A stretch of DNA of 64,000 bases from Alitiscatomonas aceti (GCF_025567195.1 NZ_JAOQJF010000011.1:1-64000), one strand, 5' to 3'. Positions 7,900-17,411 are shown, counted from the first letter of the stretch. A program made the numbers and translations. Notes: a model not told the origin generated them from the sequence alone.

Positions 7900-9801
7900 T
7901 TAACGATCTTTTTTCCGGCCTGCTTCTTTTATCAGAGAGGGAGAGTTCTGCTCCAGATACTGCTCCAGCGTGTCCTTATCCACAAGCGCCGGGGTGACGC
8001 CCTGTCGGGTGATGGAAAAGCCGGCGGCACAGGAGGCGATCCGGCAGGAAGCTTCCATGGAGAACCCATAGAGCAGGTAGGAAACCAGGGCGCTGATGAA
8101 GGCGTCGGCGGCTCCCGTATTGTCTACGGACCGGAAATCGGCGGCTTCAATGTGACAGGCAGTTTCCTTACCGAAGATCCAGCAGCCTCCGGCTCCCAGG
8201 GTGACGATGACGGTCTTTATCCCATGGGAAAGAAGCCTGGCGGCCTTTTCTTTTATGGAGCCCTTTCCTGGGCAGATCATGGACAGCTCTTCGGCGTTGG
8301 GGACGGCCACATCGATATTTTTTAACAGCTCCTCTGTCAGGGGGCCGCAGGAGCTGGGCTTCAGTACGGTCATGAGGCCGTAGCGTTTTGCCATGGACGC
8401 GGCAGTCAGTACAGCCTCCATGGGGATCTCCGTCTGGATCAGGCAGCAGCAGGCTCCGTCAAAGAGCCGTTCAGCGGCTGTGATATCGCCGGGACAGACC
8501 TGGCTGTTGGCGCCTGAAAGGATGGAGATCATGGATTCCCCGTTTTTCTGGACAAAGATATAGGCCTGGCCCGTTTTTTGTCCGGGAGTCCGCAGAAGGC
8601 CGCTGCTGTCAATGCGGCAGTCCCGGACCGCCTGGTAGATGGAGTCGGAATCGGCGTCGCCGCCCACCCGGCCGATGACGGAGACGTGGTGGCCCAGCCT
8701 GGCCACGCCAACGGCCTGGTTCAGGCATTTTCCGCCAGGGTAAGTGGCTGAGTCCGAGGAGGTAACGGTCCGTCCGCTGTGGGGCAGGGCGTCAAAGGCT
8801 AGGTAGTTGTCCATGTTGACGCTCCCAATGGAAATGACCCGTTTTTTCTGGAGATCCCTGGGAACGCTTAAGGTGGCCTCTGTGTTTAACGGGAAGTCCG
8901 GGGAAAATTCCGGCATATGTTCCCATTTTTCGATCCGTGCCACCAGAAGCCTTGCAGCCTGGGAACCGAAGGCATCAAAGGGAATGGCCAGGGAGGAGAG
9001 GAAAGGAAGGTCTCCGCCGGAGCTGCCGTCCCGGAGGGTCAGAAGGGACAGATCTGCAGGGATCTCATACTGGAGGTTCCGGGCTGTCTCATAAAACTTC
9101 AGGGCTTCCGCCTGGCTGAAGAATACAGCCGCCGTGAATAGTCCGTTCAGGATCCCGCTTACGGGAAGGCTTTTGGCATCGGGAAAGACCAGCTCCTGCC
9201 GGAAGGGGAGCTTTTCGTCAAACAGCCGTTTCCGGTAGCCCTGGAAAAATTCCCTGGCCAGGGAATCGTCTCCGGCCACACAGGCAATGGAGGCGTGACG
9301 TTTTTTTACAAGAAGTCCGGTGGCTGTATCCCCTATTTTTTCAAAATCCATATGAAATGCGCCCTTATAGGGGCCGATGACCACATAGGGGATCCCGGCC
9401 CGGTCCAGCTTTTCCCCCAGAAAAAGGCTGTCACTGGAGACAGGCTCCCAGATCACACCGTCCGTATGGGCCGCCGCCATGGCGGAGATATTTTTAAGCT
9501 CCGTATCCACCGAATCCCCGCTTTCCCGGAGGAGCAGCGAATATCCCAGGCTGGCAGCCTCTTTGAGGATGCTGGAGACGAGCCGTTTTCCGTGTTCAGT
9601 ATTCTGAAAGATCACGCCCATGGTCAGCGTCCGGGTCGTGGGCGCGGCGGCAGACGCATAAGGGACATAGTTGTATTCCTTGGCCAGCTTTAAAACGTGC
9701 TCCCTGGTCCGGGCACTGATGCTGGCATCCTTTCCGTTCATGATCTTAGAGACCGTCGATACGGAAACTCCCGCCAGCAGGGCAAACTCTTTGATGGTCA
9801 T
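7900..9801 (-). CDS. LacI-type repressor fused to a PfkB/ribokinase domain
   Basis: Predicted 633-residue two-module protein. Residues 1-55 form a LacI/GalR helix-turn-helix (IKEFALLAGVSVSTVSKIMN, then YNYVPYASA hinge). Residues about 60-315 are a periplasmic-binding-like sensor (MGVIFQNTEHG..., IPFDAFGSQAARLLVARIE). From about residue 320 a complete ribokinase follows: ISIGSVNMDNY, YPGGKCLNQAVGVARLG, VTLGAGGCW and a C-terminal NTGAADAF, in which the catalytic Asp is kept though the usual GAGD is GAAD. The fusion suggests a regulator that also phosphorylates, or senses through, its sugar ligand. It is divergent from the ribokinase and nucleoside genes starting at 10117, its probable targets. 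The kinase half may be active or only a sensor. Confidence 0.88.
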   Translation of the reverse strand: MTIKEFALLAGVSVSTVSKIMNGKDASISARTREHVLKLAKEYNYVPYASAAAPTTRTLTMGVIFQNTEHGKRLVSSILKEAASLGYSLLLRESGDSVDTELKNISAMAAAHTDGVIWEPVSSDSLFLGEKLDRAGIPYVVIGPYKGAFHMDFEKIGDTATGLLVKKRHASIACVAGDDSLAREFFQGYRKRLFDEKLPFRQELVFPDAKSLPVSGILNGLFTAAVFFSQAEALKFYETARNLQYEIPADLSLLTLRDGSSGGDLPFLSSLAIPFDAFGSQAARLLVARIEKWEHMPEFSPDFPLNTEATLSVPRDLQKKRVISIGSVNMDNYLAFDALPHSGRTVTSSDSATYPGGKCLNQAVGVARLGHHVSVIGRVGGDADSDSIYQAVRDCRIDSSGLLRTPGQKTGQAYIFVQKNGESMISILSGANSQVCPGDITAAERLFDGACCCLIQTEIPMEAVLTAASMAKRYGLMTVLKPSSCGPLTEELLKNIDVAVPNAEELSMICPGKGSIKEKAARLLSHGIKTVIVTLGAGGCWIFGKETACHIEAADFRSVDNTGAADAFISALVSYLLYGFSMEASCRIASCAAGFSITRQGVTPALVDKDTLEQYLEQNSPSLIKEAGRKKDR

Positions 9802-10116
9802 TTTTTCCTCCCTGTATTAAAGAAACGATCTGGACCCTGGAGGCAGAGGAATGTCTGTCGCCCCCCGGTATCCAGGCTGCTTTTAGGATATCATAAAAAT
9901 ACTGGAAGAGATACCCGGATCTGGCAAAAATGGTGAAAACAAATAAAAAATCTGGAAAACTTGTGAAGAATTTGACAAAAATATGGATAAAGATGGGGAA
10001 AACAGCGGGATAAAGAGCAAATTCCACAATAATGGTTGACAGAAAACTAGAAAACATATATTATCTGCTTAAGAAAAAGATTTCGGAAAATATTTTACCA
10101 AACGGGAGCGAGGCCT
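9802..10116. promoter_or_regulatory. divergent intergenic control region (LacI-ribokinase / ribokinase operon)
   Basis: 315 bp of AT-rich DNA between divergent start codons. It holds the consensus rightward promoter at 10036-10064. I could not identify a clear leftward promoter or a canonical LacI-family palindrome, although a site here for the adjacent repressor is expected. Confidence 0.5.
10036..10064 (+). promoter_or_regulatory. sigma-A promoter of the ribokinase/nucleoside operon
   Basis: Perfect TTGACA (10036-10041), a 17-bp spacer and TATTAT (10059-10064), about 50 bp before the ribokinase start. It is the strongest promoter in the nucleoside region and the probable target of the divergent LacI-type protein. 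Confidence 0.8.
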
Positions 10117-11016
10117 ATGAAAATTTTAAATCTCGGTTCTTTAAACATTGACAAAACGTATTCGGTAAAGCGTTTTGTCCAGCCCAAAGAAACGATCCAG
10201 GCCCTGGATTATGAGGAATTCTGCGGCGGCAAAGGACTGAACCAGTCGGTGGCCCTGGCCAGGGCAGGCGCGGAGGTCTACCATGCCGGAGCCGTGGGAG
10301 GGGATGGAAAGCTTCTTCTGGACATGCTGAAGGAGGCCGGAGCCGATACGGGCTATGTGGAGACCCTGGACGGGGCCAGCGGCCATGCGGTGATCCAGAT
10401 CGACGAGTCCGGACAGAACAATATCATCATCTGCGGCGGGACCAACCGGAAGATCACCAGAGAATACATATCCTCTGTGCTTGAGCATTTTGGAAAGGGC
10501 GATCTGATCCTTTTGCAGAATGAGATCTCCAACATTGACTTTGCCATGGAAGAGGCAAAAAAACGGGGACTCCAGGTGGCGTTTAACCCATCTCCGGCAG
10601 ACGAGGGCGTGTTCCTCTGCGATCTGGAGCTGGTGGATTATTTTATCCTCAATGAGGTGGAGGGGCGGATCCTGGCAGGAACCGATTCCGAGGAACCGGC
10701 TCCGATCCTTAAGGCCCTGAGAGAAAAATATAAGAACGCAGCCTTTGTGCTGACCCTGGGCGACCAGGGGGCCTGGTACTGCGATCCGGAGGAAACGTCC
10801 TTCCAGGATATCTTCCGGGTGGAGGCCGTGGATACCACGGCGGCAGGCGATACGTTCTGCGGATATTTCATTGCCGGGATCGCCGGAGGCCTAGGCCATA
10901 AACAGGCTCTTTTACAGGCCAGCGCTGCGGCAGCCCTGGCTGTGACGAAAAAGGGAGCGGCCCCCAGTGTGCCGGAACGATCAGCAGTGGAAGCGTTCAT
11001 TGGGGAACGCATGTAG
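10117..11016 (+). CDS. rbsK: ribokinase
   Basis: Predicted cytosolic ATP:D-ribose 5-phosphotransferase, 299 residues, the usual ribokinase length. It has the N-terminal LNLGSLNIDKTY, the sugar-binding signature FCGGKGLNQSVALARAG, NPSPAD and the C-terminal DTTAAGDTFCGYF with the catalytic Asp. It is followed after 16 bp by a nucleoside hydrolase that releases ribose, so the pair would channel ribose to ribose-5-phosphate. It is probably the first gene of a long operon from the promoter at 10036-10064. Confidence 0.88.
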   Translation: MKILNLGSLNIDKTYSVKRFVQPKETIQALDYEEFCGGKGLNQSVALARAGAEVYHAGAVGGDGKLLLDMLKEAGADTGYVETLDGASGHAVIQIDESGQNNIIICGGTNRKITREYISSVLEHFGKGDLILLQNEISNIDFAMEEAKKRGLQVAFNPSPADEGVFLCDLELVDYFILNEVEGRILAGTDSEEPAPILKALREKYKNAAFVLTLGDQGAWYCDPEETSFQDIFRVEAVDTTAAGDTFCGYFIAGIAGGLGHKQALLQASAAAALAVTKKGAAPSVPERSAVEAFIGERM

Positions 11017-11032
11017 GATACGGGAGGAAAAT

Positions 11033-11962
11033 ATGGAAAAGAGACCATTTATCATTGACTGTGACACAGGAACCGACGACGCCATCGCCATTCTGGCAGC
11101 CCTTGGCTCTGATGCCATAAGGGTCCGGGCCCTGACCAGTGTCAACGGCAACGTAAACGAAAATTTCACATCCAGGAATAACCGGGATCTGGTGGGATAC
11201 CTGGGCGCGGATGTGGAGGTGGCCCGGGGAGCGAAGATCCCGTTTTATCCCAGAGCCGGATATTATGATGCCACCCACGGCAGCGAAGGCCTTGGTGATG
11301 TGACCCTTCCGGCGGCAGAAAATGTTCCATTCACAAAGGAAACGGCTCCGGAGCTGATCCGGAGGATCGCAGAAGAGGAGGAAGGCCGCCTGGAGCTTCT
11401 GGTGGTGGGGCCCATGACCAACATTGCCATTGCCTTAAGCATGTATCCGGAGTTAAAGGAAAAGATCCGTCATATCTGGTTTATGGGCGGCGCTGCCCTC
11501 GGCGGAAATATGACGCCCACAGCGGAGTTCAATATCTGGGTGGATCCGGTGGCTGCAAAGCTGGTAATCGCTTCCGGGATCCCCATGACCATGGTGGGAC
11601 TGGATGTGACCTTAAAGGCCGCCTTAATCCGGGAAGATGAGCAGGAGATCCGGAGCTTTGGAAATAAGGGAGCTGTCCTGGCCGCCGATATCCTGGATTA
11701 TATGATAAGAAGATATGCAGACGGGGGAGAGGATGCCCTTATGCACGACGCTCTGGCTGCGGCTGCGGCCGTATGCCCCCAGTGCCTGGTCTGCCATGAT
11801 TATTTCGTGGATGTGGAGTGCCAGGGCGAGTACACGGCTGGCCATACCATGGTAGACCGGCGGGGGCGCACAGGAAAGAAGCCCAATGTTTCTGTGGCCA
11901 TGGAGCTGGATCTTCCCGTATTCAAGCAGTGGCTCAAGGACTGCCTGAGGCAGTGTGGTTAA
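11033..11962 (+). CDS. inosine-uridine preferring nucleoside hydrolase
   Basis: Predicted cytosolic ribonucleoside hydrolase (nucleoside + H2O to base + ribose), 309 residues. The N-terminal IIDCDTGTDDAIAI motif supplies the Ca2+-binding Asp cluster, and VVGPMTNIAIAL, FMGGAALGGNMTP and the late MHDALAAAAAVCP with a metal Asp are present. An in-frame upstream start at 10967 overlaps the ribokinase gene. ATG 11033 has GGGAGGAAA just before it and places the first Asp motif at residue 8, as in the family. Its neighbours support purine/pyrimidine nucleoside catabolism. Confidence 0.9.
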   Translation: MEKRPFIIDCDTGTDDAIAILAALGSDAIRVRALTSVNGNVNENFTSRNNRDLVGYLGADVEVARGAKIPFYPRAGYYDATHGSEGLGDVTLPAAENVPFTKETAPELIRRIAEEEEGRLELLVVGPMTNIAIALSMYPELKEKIRHIWFMGGAALGGNMTPTAEFNIWVDPVAAKLVIASGIPMTMVGLDVTLKAALIREDEQEIRSFGNKGAVLAADILDYMIRRYADGGEDALMHDALAAAAAVCPQCLVCHDYFVDVECQGEYTAGHTMVDRRGRTGKKPNVSVAMELDLPVFKQWLKDCLRQCG

Positions 11963-11965
11963 GCC

Positions 11966-13342
11966 ATGGGTGCAAAAGCGGAAAAAAGAGAGTGGTTCGT
12001 CACCTCTCCACAGTTTTACAGGACCATCGTCCTTTTGTCTGTTCCCATCATCCTCCAGCAGTTTTTAAGGGTCAGCGTTGATACCCTGGACAGCATCATG
12101 CTGGGGCGGATCGACCAGGTACAGATGAGCGCTGTGTCCCAGGCCCAGCAGATCTTTTTCATTTTTTATACGGTGTGCAGCGGCTTTTCTGCCGGGTGCA
12201 GCGTACTGATCGCCCAGTACTGGGGCAGAAGGGATACGGAGAGCATCAAGACTCTGGTGGCCATCGGGGTCCGCAGCATCGCTGTTTTCGGTGTGCTGTT
12301 TTCGGCTGTGGTGATGATCTGGCCGGAACGGCTTTTAAGGATATACAGCAGCGATCCGGAGCTGATCCGTCTGGGAGTGCCGTATTTAAGGATCGCCTCC
12401 CTCATGTATCCAGTCTGCGCCGTCAGTACCATGATCTTTGCCTGCTGCCGGGGATTTGAGGAGATGAAGGTCTCCTTCACCACCAATGTGATCTCTTATC
12501 CGTTAAATGTATTTCTGGATTTCTGCCTGATCTTTGGAAATTTCGGAATGCCGGAGCTGGGGATCCGGGGAGCGGCCGTGGGAACGGTCATTGCCCGGGT
12601 GGTGGAGCTTCTGATCCTCTGCCGGTTCCTGTTCCGGAAAGAGAAGAAGCTTTCCATGAAGTTTTCTGACCTGAAAAGAAGAGACCGGAGACTTCTGGGG
12701 GATTTCTGGAAGGTGGGCTTTCCCATCGTGTTCCATGAGCTGATCTGGTCCACGGGAACCACGGCGGGAAGCTCTGTCACAGGCCAGATGGGAACCACCA
12801 TCGTGGCCGGATACAACATTGCCAACGTGTATTATCAGCTGATGGCCTGTGTGACCAATGCCATCCTTTATTCCTGCTCCACGACCATCGGAAAGACCAT
12901 TGGCTCCGGGGCGTCTAAGGACAGGATCCAGAAGGAAGCATACAGTATGGTGCTCATCGGCCTGGTAAGCGGAACGCTCATGGGGCTCCTGACCCTGATG
13001 TTCGGCGGCCTGTTCACGCGGCTGTATGTGCTGACTCCGGATGCAGCGGCCTATGCCAGAAACTTTATGCTGGTGTTTGTGGCCATCTGGCCCTTCTCTG
13101 GTATGGAGATGACCGGCATGATCGCAGTGCTGAGGGCCGGAGGAGACGGAAAGATGGGGCTGATCTGCGATATCTTTTCCATGTGGATGATCACCATTCC
13201 CCTGGCGGCTGCCTGCGCTTTTGTGTTCCGGCTGTCTCCCTATCTGGTGGTATCCATCATCAAGTTCAATATTGCCATCGAGGCCTTTGTGGGAATCTGG
13301 AGAATTCATACAAAAAAATGGATGCGAAATCTCACAAGATGA
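11966..13342 (+). CDS. MATE family efflux transporter
   Basis: Predicted 12-helix membrane antiporter (458 residues) of the multidrug and toxic compound extrusion family, driven by Na+ or H+. The N-terminal SVPIILQQFLRVSVDTLDSIMLGRI stretch, the VLIAQYWGRRD loop and the pseudo-duplicated second half are typical. It starts only 3 bp after the nucleoside hydrolase stop and is probably translationally coupled, so it may export a base or purine analogue rather than drugs; that is inference from position. It is a paralogue of the MATE gene at 51615. Confidence 0.88.
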   Translation: MGAKAEKREWFVTSPQFYRTIVLLSVPIILQQFLRVSVDTLDSIMLGRIDQVQMSAVSQAQQIFFIFYTVCSGFSAGCSVLIAQYWGRRDTESIKTLVAIGVRSIAVFGVLFSAVVMIWPERLLRIYSSDPELIRLGVPYLRIASLMYPVCAVSTMIFACCRGFEEMKVSFTTNVISYPLNVFLDFCLIFGNFGMPELGIRGAAVGTVIARVVELLILCRFLFRKEKKLSMKFSDLKRRDRRLLGDFWKVGFPIVFHELIWSTGTTAGSSVTGQMGTTIVAGYNIANVYYQLMACVTNAILYSCSTTIGKTIGSGASKDRIQKEAYSMVLIGLVSGTLMGLLTLMFGGLFTRLYVLTPDAAAYARNFMLVFVAIWPFSGMEMTGMIAVLRAGGDGKMGLICDIFSMWMITIPLAAACAFVFRLSPYLVVSIIKFNIAIEAFVGIWRIHTKKWMRNLTR

Positions 13343-13478
13343 TGTATAATGGCAGTATGAATAAAAAAACAGAGAACCAAAGAAGAAAATTGTGCATTTT
13401 TCATCGTATTTCTATCGGACGAGCTCATGGTCTGATTAAAATAATTAAAATCTTTAACCAAGAAGAAGGAGGATTACA

Positions 13479-14666
13479 ATGAGACTGAAAAGAGTATTAG
13501 GAGCAGTATTATCCGGCGCCATGGTCCTTTCCCTGGCTGCATGCGGAGGCGGCGGAGACGCGGAGACCACAGCGGCATCCAAGGCCGAAGAGACCTCCAA
13601 GGAGGCTGCAAAGGAAACTGAGGCGGAGAAAAAGGATAACGCCAAGGAGACCGAAGCTGCCAAGGGTGGCGAGGAGATCAACAAGCGCATCGCTTACGTA
13701 GTAGGAAACTTAGGTGATAAGTCCTTCAACGATTCCGGCGAAGTGGGGATGAACGTTTTAAGAGAAAAGGGCTGGGACTGCAAGACCATCGAGGTCGGCG
13801 ACCCGTCCAAGGCTGATAAATGGGAGGACATGATCTTAGACGTCATCGATGAGGGCTATTATTACATCGTGGCTTCCTCCACTTACACCGATATTATCTT
13901 AAAATTAGCTGAGGAGTATCCGGAGAACCGTTTCGTCATCTTCGACGATTCCAAGGATGAGTCCGAGATCCCGGAGAACGTGGCGTTTATCTTCTACGCA
14001 CAGAACGAAGGCTCCTACATGGTTGGCCAGATGGCAGCCGGTATGACAGAGACAGGCGTGGTTGCCGTAAACGTTGGTATGGATAACCCGGTCATCGCAG
14101 ACTTCGTAACAGGATTTGTAAACGGCGTTCAGGATTACGATCCTGAGGTTAAGGTCATCAAGGCTTCCGTTGGTTCCTGGACCGATCCGGCCAAGATGAA
14201 AGAGCTTTGCTTAAGCCAGGCAAGAGACAAAAAGGCAGACGTATTCTATCAGGTAGCCGGCGGTTCCGGCGGCGGACTGTTCGAGGCATGTAAGGAGCTT
14301 GGAACATGGGCCATCGGCGTTGACTCCGACCAGTACGCATATTATAAAGATTCTGAGAACCCGGAACTGGCAGACGTGATCTTAACCTCCATGTTAAAGA
14401 ACGTGGGCGACTCTTTCGTAGCATTCTTTGAGGATGTGGAAAACGGAGAGGAAGTATGGGGCAAGTTAAACCGTCTTGGCTTAAAGGAAAAATCCGTTGG
14501 CTATGTGGACAATGAATTCTTCCAGCAGAACGTTCCCCAGGAGATCCGTGACAAGATGGCTGAATCCCAGGAGAAGATCCTTTCCGGCGAGATCACTGTA
14601 AAATCCTATTATGATTTTGCCAACGAGGCAGAGTACCAGCAGCTTCTGGATTCCGTGGCTCCATAA
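13479..14666 (+). CDS. BMP-family nucleoside-binding lipoprotein of an ABC importer
   Basis: Predicted exported, lipid-anchored substrate-binding protein of 395 residues in the Bmp/Med (PnrA-like) family, which binds purine nucleosides. A signal peptide ends at the lipobox LAAC with Cys 22, followed by a Glu/Ala/Lys-rich linker to about residue 65. The binding domain then has AYVVGNLGDKSFND, the aromatic and acidic residues of the family and VAGGSGGGLFEACKELG...GVDSDQ. An AGAAGGAGG ribosome-binding site precedes ATG. No clear sigma-A promoter was found in 13343-13478, so transcription may read through from the operon upstream. A stem-loop separates it from the ATPase gene. Confidence 0.9.
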   Translation: MRLKRVLGAVLSGAMVLSLAACGGGGDAETTAASKAEETSKEAAKETEAEKKDNAKETEAAKGGEEINKRIAYVVGNLGDKSFNDSGEVGMNVLREKGWDCKTIEVGDPSKADKWEDMILDVIDEGYYYIVASSTYTDIILKLAEEYPENRFVIFDDSKDESEIPENVAFIFYAQNEGSYMVGQMAAGMTETGVVAVNVGMDNPVIADFVTGFVNGVQDYDPEVKVIKASVGSWTDPAKMKELCLSQARDKKADVFYQVAGGSGGGLFEACKELGTWAIGVDSDQYAYYKDSENPELADVILTSMLKNVGDSFVAFFEDVENGEEVWGKLNRLGLKEKSVGYVDNEFFQQNVPQEIRDKMAESQEKILSGEITVKSYYDFANEAEYQQLLDSVAP

Positions 14667-14686
14667 CTGAAAAAATTGATTTTTGG

Positions 14687-14716
14687 TCAGCAGGATTGTC
14701 CGTTCGATCCTGCTGA
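14687..14716 (+). promoter_or_regulatory. intercistronic stem-loop between binding protein and ATPase genes
   Basis: A 10-bp perfect stem TCAGCAGGAT/ATCCTGCTGA (14687-14696 with 14707-14716) with a 10-nt loop and no T-run after it. It lies between the lipoprotein stop and the ATPase ribosome-binding site, as expected for an mRNA-stabilising structure that keeps binding protein in excess. Confidence 0.55.
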
Positions 14717-14739
14717 TCCCATATAGGAGGAAGATGGGT

Positions 14740-16290
14740 ATGGCCAAGGAAATACTTAGAATGGAAGACGTTACCAAAATCTATGACAATGGTTTTGTAG
14801 CCAACAAAAACGTCACGTTCTGGCTTCATGAGAGCGAGATCCTGGCTCTTGTGGGAGAAAACGGCGCAGGAAAGACGACGCTGATGAAGGTACTGTTCGG
14901 ACTGGAAACGCCCCAGACCGGAAAAGTGTATATGGATGGGAAAGAGGTAAAGATCCTCAATACCCTGGACGCCATTGAAAAGGGGATCGGTATGGTCCAC
15001 CAGCATTTTATGCTGATCCCGTCCCTGACGGTGGCAGAAAATGTGGTTCTGGGCGTGGAACCTATGAAGAACGGCCTTTTTGACTTTAAAAAGGCAGTGG
15101 AAATGACGGAAGAGGTGGCGAAAAAATATAACTTTAATATTGATCCCATGGCCAGGGTCAGCGATCTTTCCGTCGGCCAGATGCAGAAGATCGAGATCAT
15201 GAAGGTGCTCATCAAGGGTGCCAAGATCATTATCATGGACGAGCCCACGGCAGTTTTAACGCCCCAGGAGACAGAGGAGCTGTTTGAGCAGCTGATCCTC
15301 TTAAGAAACAGCGGCCATTCCATCATCTTTATTTCCCATAAGCTGGAAGAGGTGAAACGGATCTGTACCCGCGTTACAGTGCTGCGCCACGGCTATTGTC
15401 TGGGAAGCTATGACTTAAAGGATATGAGCGAGGCCGATATTTCGAGACTCATGGTGGGCCGCGACGTGGTCTTAAAGATCGAGAAGGAAGACCCCACAGT
15501 GGGAAAGACTGTGCTTAAGATCCGGAACCTGGTGAAGAACAGCGCATCCGGAAAGCGGGTGCTGGACGATGTTTCCTTTGATATCCATGAGGGCGAGGTC
15601 ATCGGCATTGCCGGCGTGGAAGGAAACGGCCAGTCTGCCCTTTCCGACGTGCTGGCCGGGATGGAGAGCTTTTCCTCTGGGACTGTGGAGTTAAACGGCC
15701 ATGACATCAAGGGAAAGAACGTCCATGAGATCCGCCAGATGGGCCTTGCCTATATCCCCGAGGACCGGATGCAGTATGGCTGCGCCGGAGATATGTCCAT
15801 CCGGGACAACATCATCGCAGACCGGTATTTTAAAAAGGAATACAGAAACGGCCTGTTCATCAACCATAAGCATATCGACGAGATCGTGGACCAGTACATC
15901 AAGGATTTTGAGATCGCCTGCGACGACAAGAGAGAGCCGGTGCGTATGCTTTCCGGCGGAAATATCCAGAAGGTAGTCGTTGCCCGCGAGTTCACATCAG
16001 GCTCCAATTTCATCCTGGCCAACCAGCCGACCCGAGGCATCGACGTGGGCGCGGCCGAGATGATCCGAAAGACCATCGTTAAAAAATCCAGGGAAGAGGG
16101 AACGGCAACGCTTCTGATCTCTGCAGATCTGAACGAGGTGCTGGAGTGTTCCGACCGGCTTTTAGTCATGAGAAAGGGAAAGGTCGTGGCGGCATTCAGA
16201 AAAGCCAACGAGGTTTCCGAGGAAGAGCTGGGCGAGTACATGCTGGGGCTTAAGACCATGACCCCGGAGGAAATGGAGGGCCTGTTATGA
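14740..16290 (+). CDS. nucleoside ABC transporter, double ATP-binding protein (YufO/NupO-like)
   Basis: Predicted cytoplasmic ATPase subunit with two fused nucleotide-binding domains, 516 residues. The first half has Walker A GENGAGKTT, signature LSVGQMQK and Walker B IIIMDEPT. The second half has a degenerate Walker A (GVEGNGQSAL, lacking the Lys), LSGGNIQKV and a Walker B region NQPTRGIDVG, as in the ribose/nucleoside importer class. Earlier in-frame starts exist (TTG 14683, ATG 14734), but TAGGAGG at 14724-14730 lies 9 nt before ATG 14740, the best spacing. The stop overlaps the start of the first permease (ATGA), indicating translational coupling. Confidence 0.92.
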   Translation: MAKEILRMEDVTKIYDNGFVANKNVTFWLHESEILALVGENGAGKTTLMKVLFGLETPQTGKVYMDGKEVKILNTLDAIEKGIGMVHQHFMLIPSLTVAENVVLGVEPMKNGLFDFKKAVEMTEEVAKKYNFNIDPMARVSDLSVGQMQKIEIMKVLIKGAKIIIMDEPTAVLTPQETEELFEQLILLRNSGHSIIFISHKLEEVKRICTRVTVLRHGYCLGSYDLKDMSEADISRLMVGRDVVLKIEKEDPTVGKTVLKIRNLVKNSASGKRVLDDVSFDIHEGEVIGIAGVEGNGQSALSDVLAGMESFSSGTVELNGHDIKGKNVHEIRQMGLAYIPEDRMQYGCAGDMSIRDNIIADRYFKKEYRNGLFINHKHIDEIVDQYIKDFEIACDDKREPVRMLSGGNIQKVVVAREFTSGSNFILANQPTRGIDVGAAEMIRKTIVKKSREEGTATLLISADLNEVLECSDRLLVMRKGKVVAAFRKANEVSEEELGEYMLGLKTMTPEEMEGLL

Positions 16291-17408
16291 ATAAAACAAG
16301 CAGAGTAGAATTTACCGTTGAGCTGGTCCGGATCCTGACCGCCATTGCCATTGCCTATGCCGTGGCCCTGGTGACGCTGTTTGCAGTCAGTGACGATCCG
16401 ATCTATATTATCCAGCAATTCGTGCTGGGACCGTTCTCATCTGTGAGAAGGGTAGGAAGTATCATTAACCTTGCGATCCCGTTTACCTTCACAGGACTTT
16501 GCTTCTGTTTCATGTATGCGGTGAACAAGTTCAATCTGGCCGGCGAGGGCATCTTCATGTTTGCCGGCTGTGTGATCTCCTGGGTTGCCATCAAGCTGGG
16601 AGAAAGCGTTCCTGCACCCGTTATGATCGGTCTTTTACTGGTCATCGGCGCGCTGACAGGTGTTGTGGTGTCCGCCCTTCCTGCGTGGCTGGATTCCAAA
16701 TTCAATGCCAATATTGTTGTTTCATCCTTAATGTTAAACAGCATCCTCATGTTCCTTTCCATCTATATCATGATGTATACCATGAGAGATACCACCATCG
16801 GTTCCCTGGGCTCCCTGCCCATCCCGGGCAACGCCAAGCTTCCCCAGATCTTTGGCAAGTTCCGGATCCAGGCAGGTCTGGTGATCGCCCTGATCGCCGT
16901 GATCCTGGTGGCTGTGCTGTTCTACAAGATGGTATTCGGATATAAGATGAGAGTCGTAGGAAGCAACCCCTGGTTTGCCAAGGCCTGCGGTATCAATATG
17001 ACGGCAACCATCATCTGCGCGCAGCTTTTCGGCGGCGCTCTGGCAGGCCTGGGTGGTACCTGCGAGATCCTTGGAAACTATGACCGCTATAACTGGGTCG
17101 CTACCACCCAGCACGGCTTTGACGGCCTGATGGTGGCGGTCTTAGCCAGAAAGAACCCGCTCCTGGTGCCGGTGGCAGCCTGCCTGCTGGCGTATATCCG
17201 TATCGGTGCGGACGTGGTAAACTCCAAGGGAGATATCCCCATCGAATTCATCACCGTGATCCAGGGTATCGTTATCCTGATGGTGGCGGCAGAGGAATTC
17301 ATGGGAAGATATAAGAAGAAACTGATCTATAAGGCCGCAGAAGAGGAACTGGCTGCCAAGGAAAAGGCAGAAAAGGAATCGGCCGCCTTAAAGGGAAAGG
17401 AGGAGTAA
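16287..17408 (+). CDS. nucleoside ABC transporter permease (YufP/NupP-like)
   Basis: Predicted integral membrane permease (373 residues) of the branched-chain amino acid/ribose/nucleoside importer class. Multiple hydrophobic helices run from residue 10 to about 345, and a charged Glu/Lys/Ala-rich C-terminal tail follows. The SSLMLNSI and GINMTATIICAQLFGGALAGLGG segments match the conserved cytoplasmic loop and helix of the family. The start overlaps the ATPase stop by 4 bp. It would pair with the product of 17412 as a heterodimeric channel. Confidence 0.9.
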   Translation: MNKTSRVEFTVELVRILTAIAIAYAVALVTLFAVSDDPIYIIQQFVLGPFSSVRRVGSIINLAIPFTFTGLCFCFMYAVNKFNLAGEGIFMFAGCVISWVAIKLGESVPAPVMIGLLLVIGALTGVVVSALPAWLDSKFNANIVVSSLMLNSILMFLSIYIMMYTMRDTTIGSLGSLPIPGNAKLPQIFGKFRIQAGLVIALIAVILVAVLFYKMVFGYKMRVVGSNPWFAKACGINMTATIICAQLFGGALAGLGGTCEILGNYDRYNWVATTQHGFDGLMVAVLARKNPLLVPVAACLLAYIRIGADVVNSKGDIPIEFITVIQGIVILMVAAEEFMGRYKKKLIYKAAEEELAAKEKAEKESAALKGKEE

Positions 17409-17411
17409 TCA

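Noticed and set aside
13343..13478. Purine riboswitch before the nucleoside-binding lipoprotein
   Set aside because: None of the conserved three-way-junction sequences is present; the stretch is AT-rich without matching stems.
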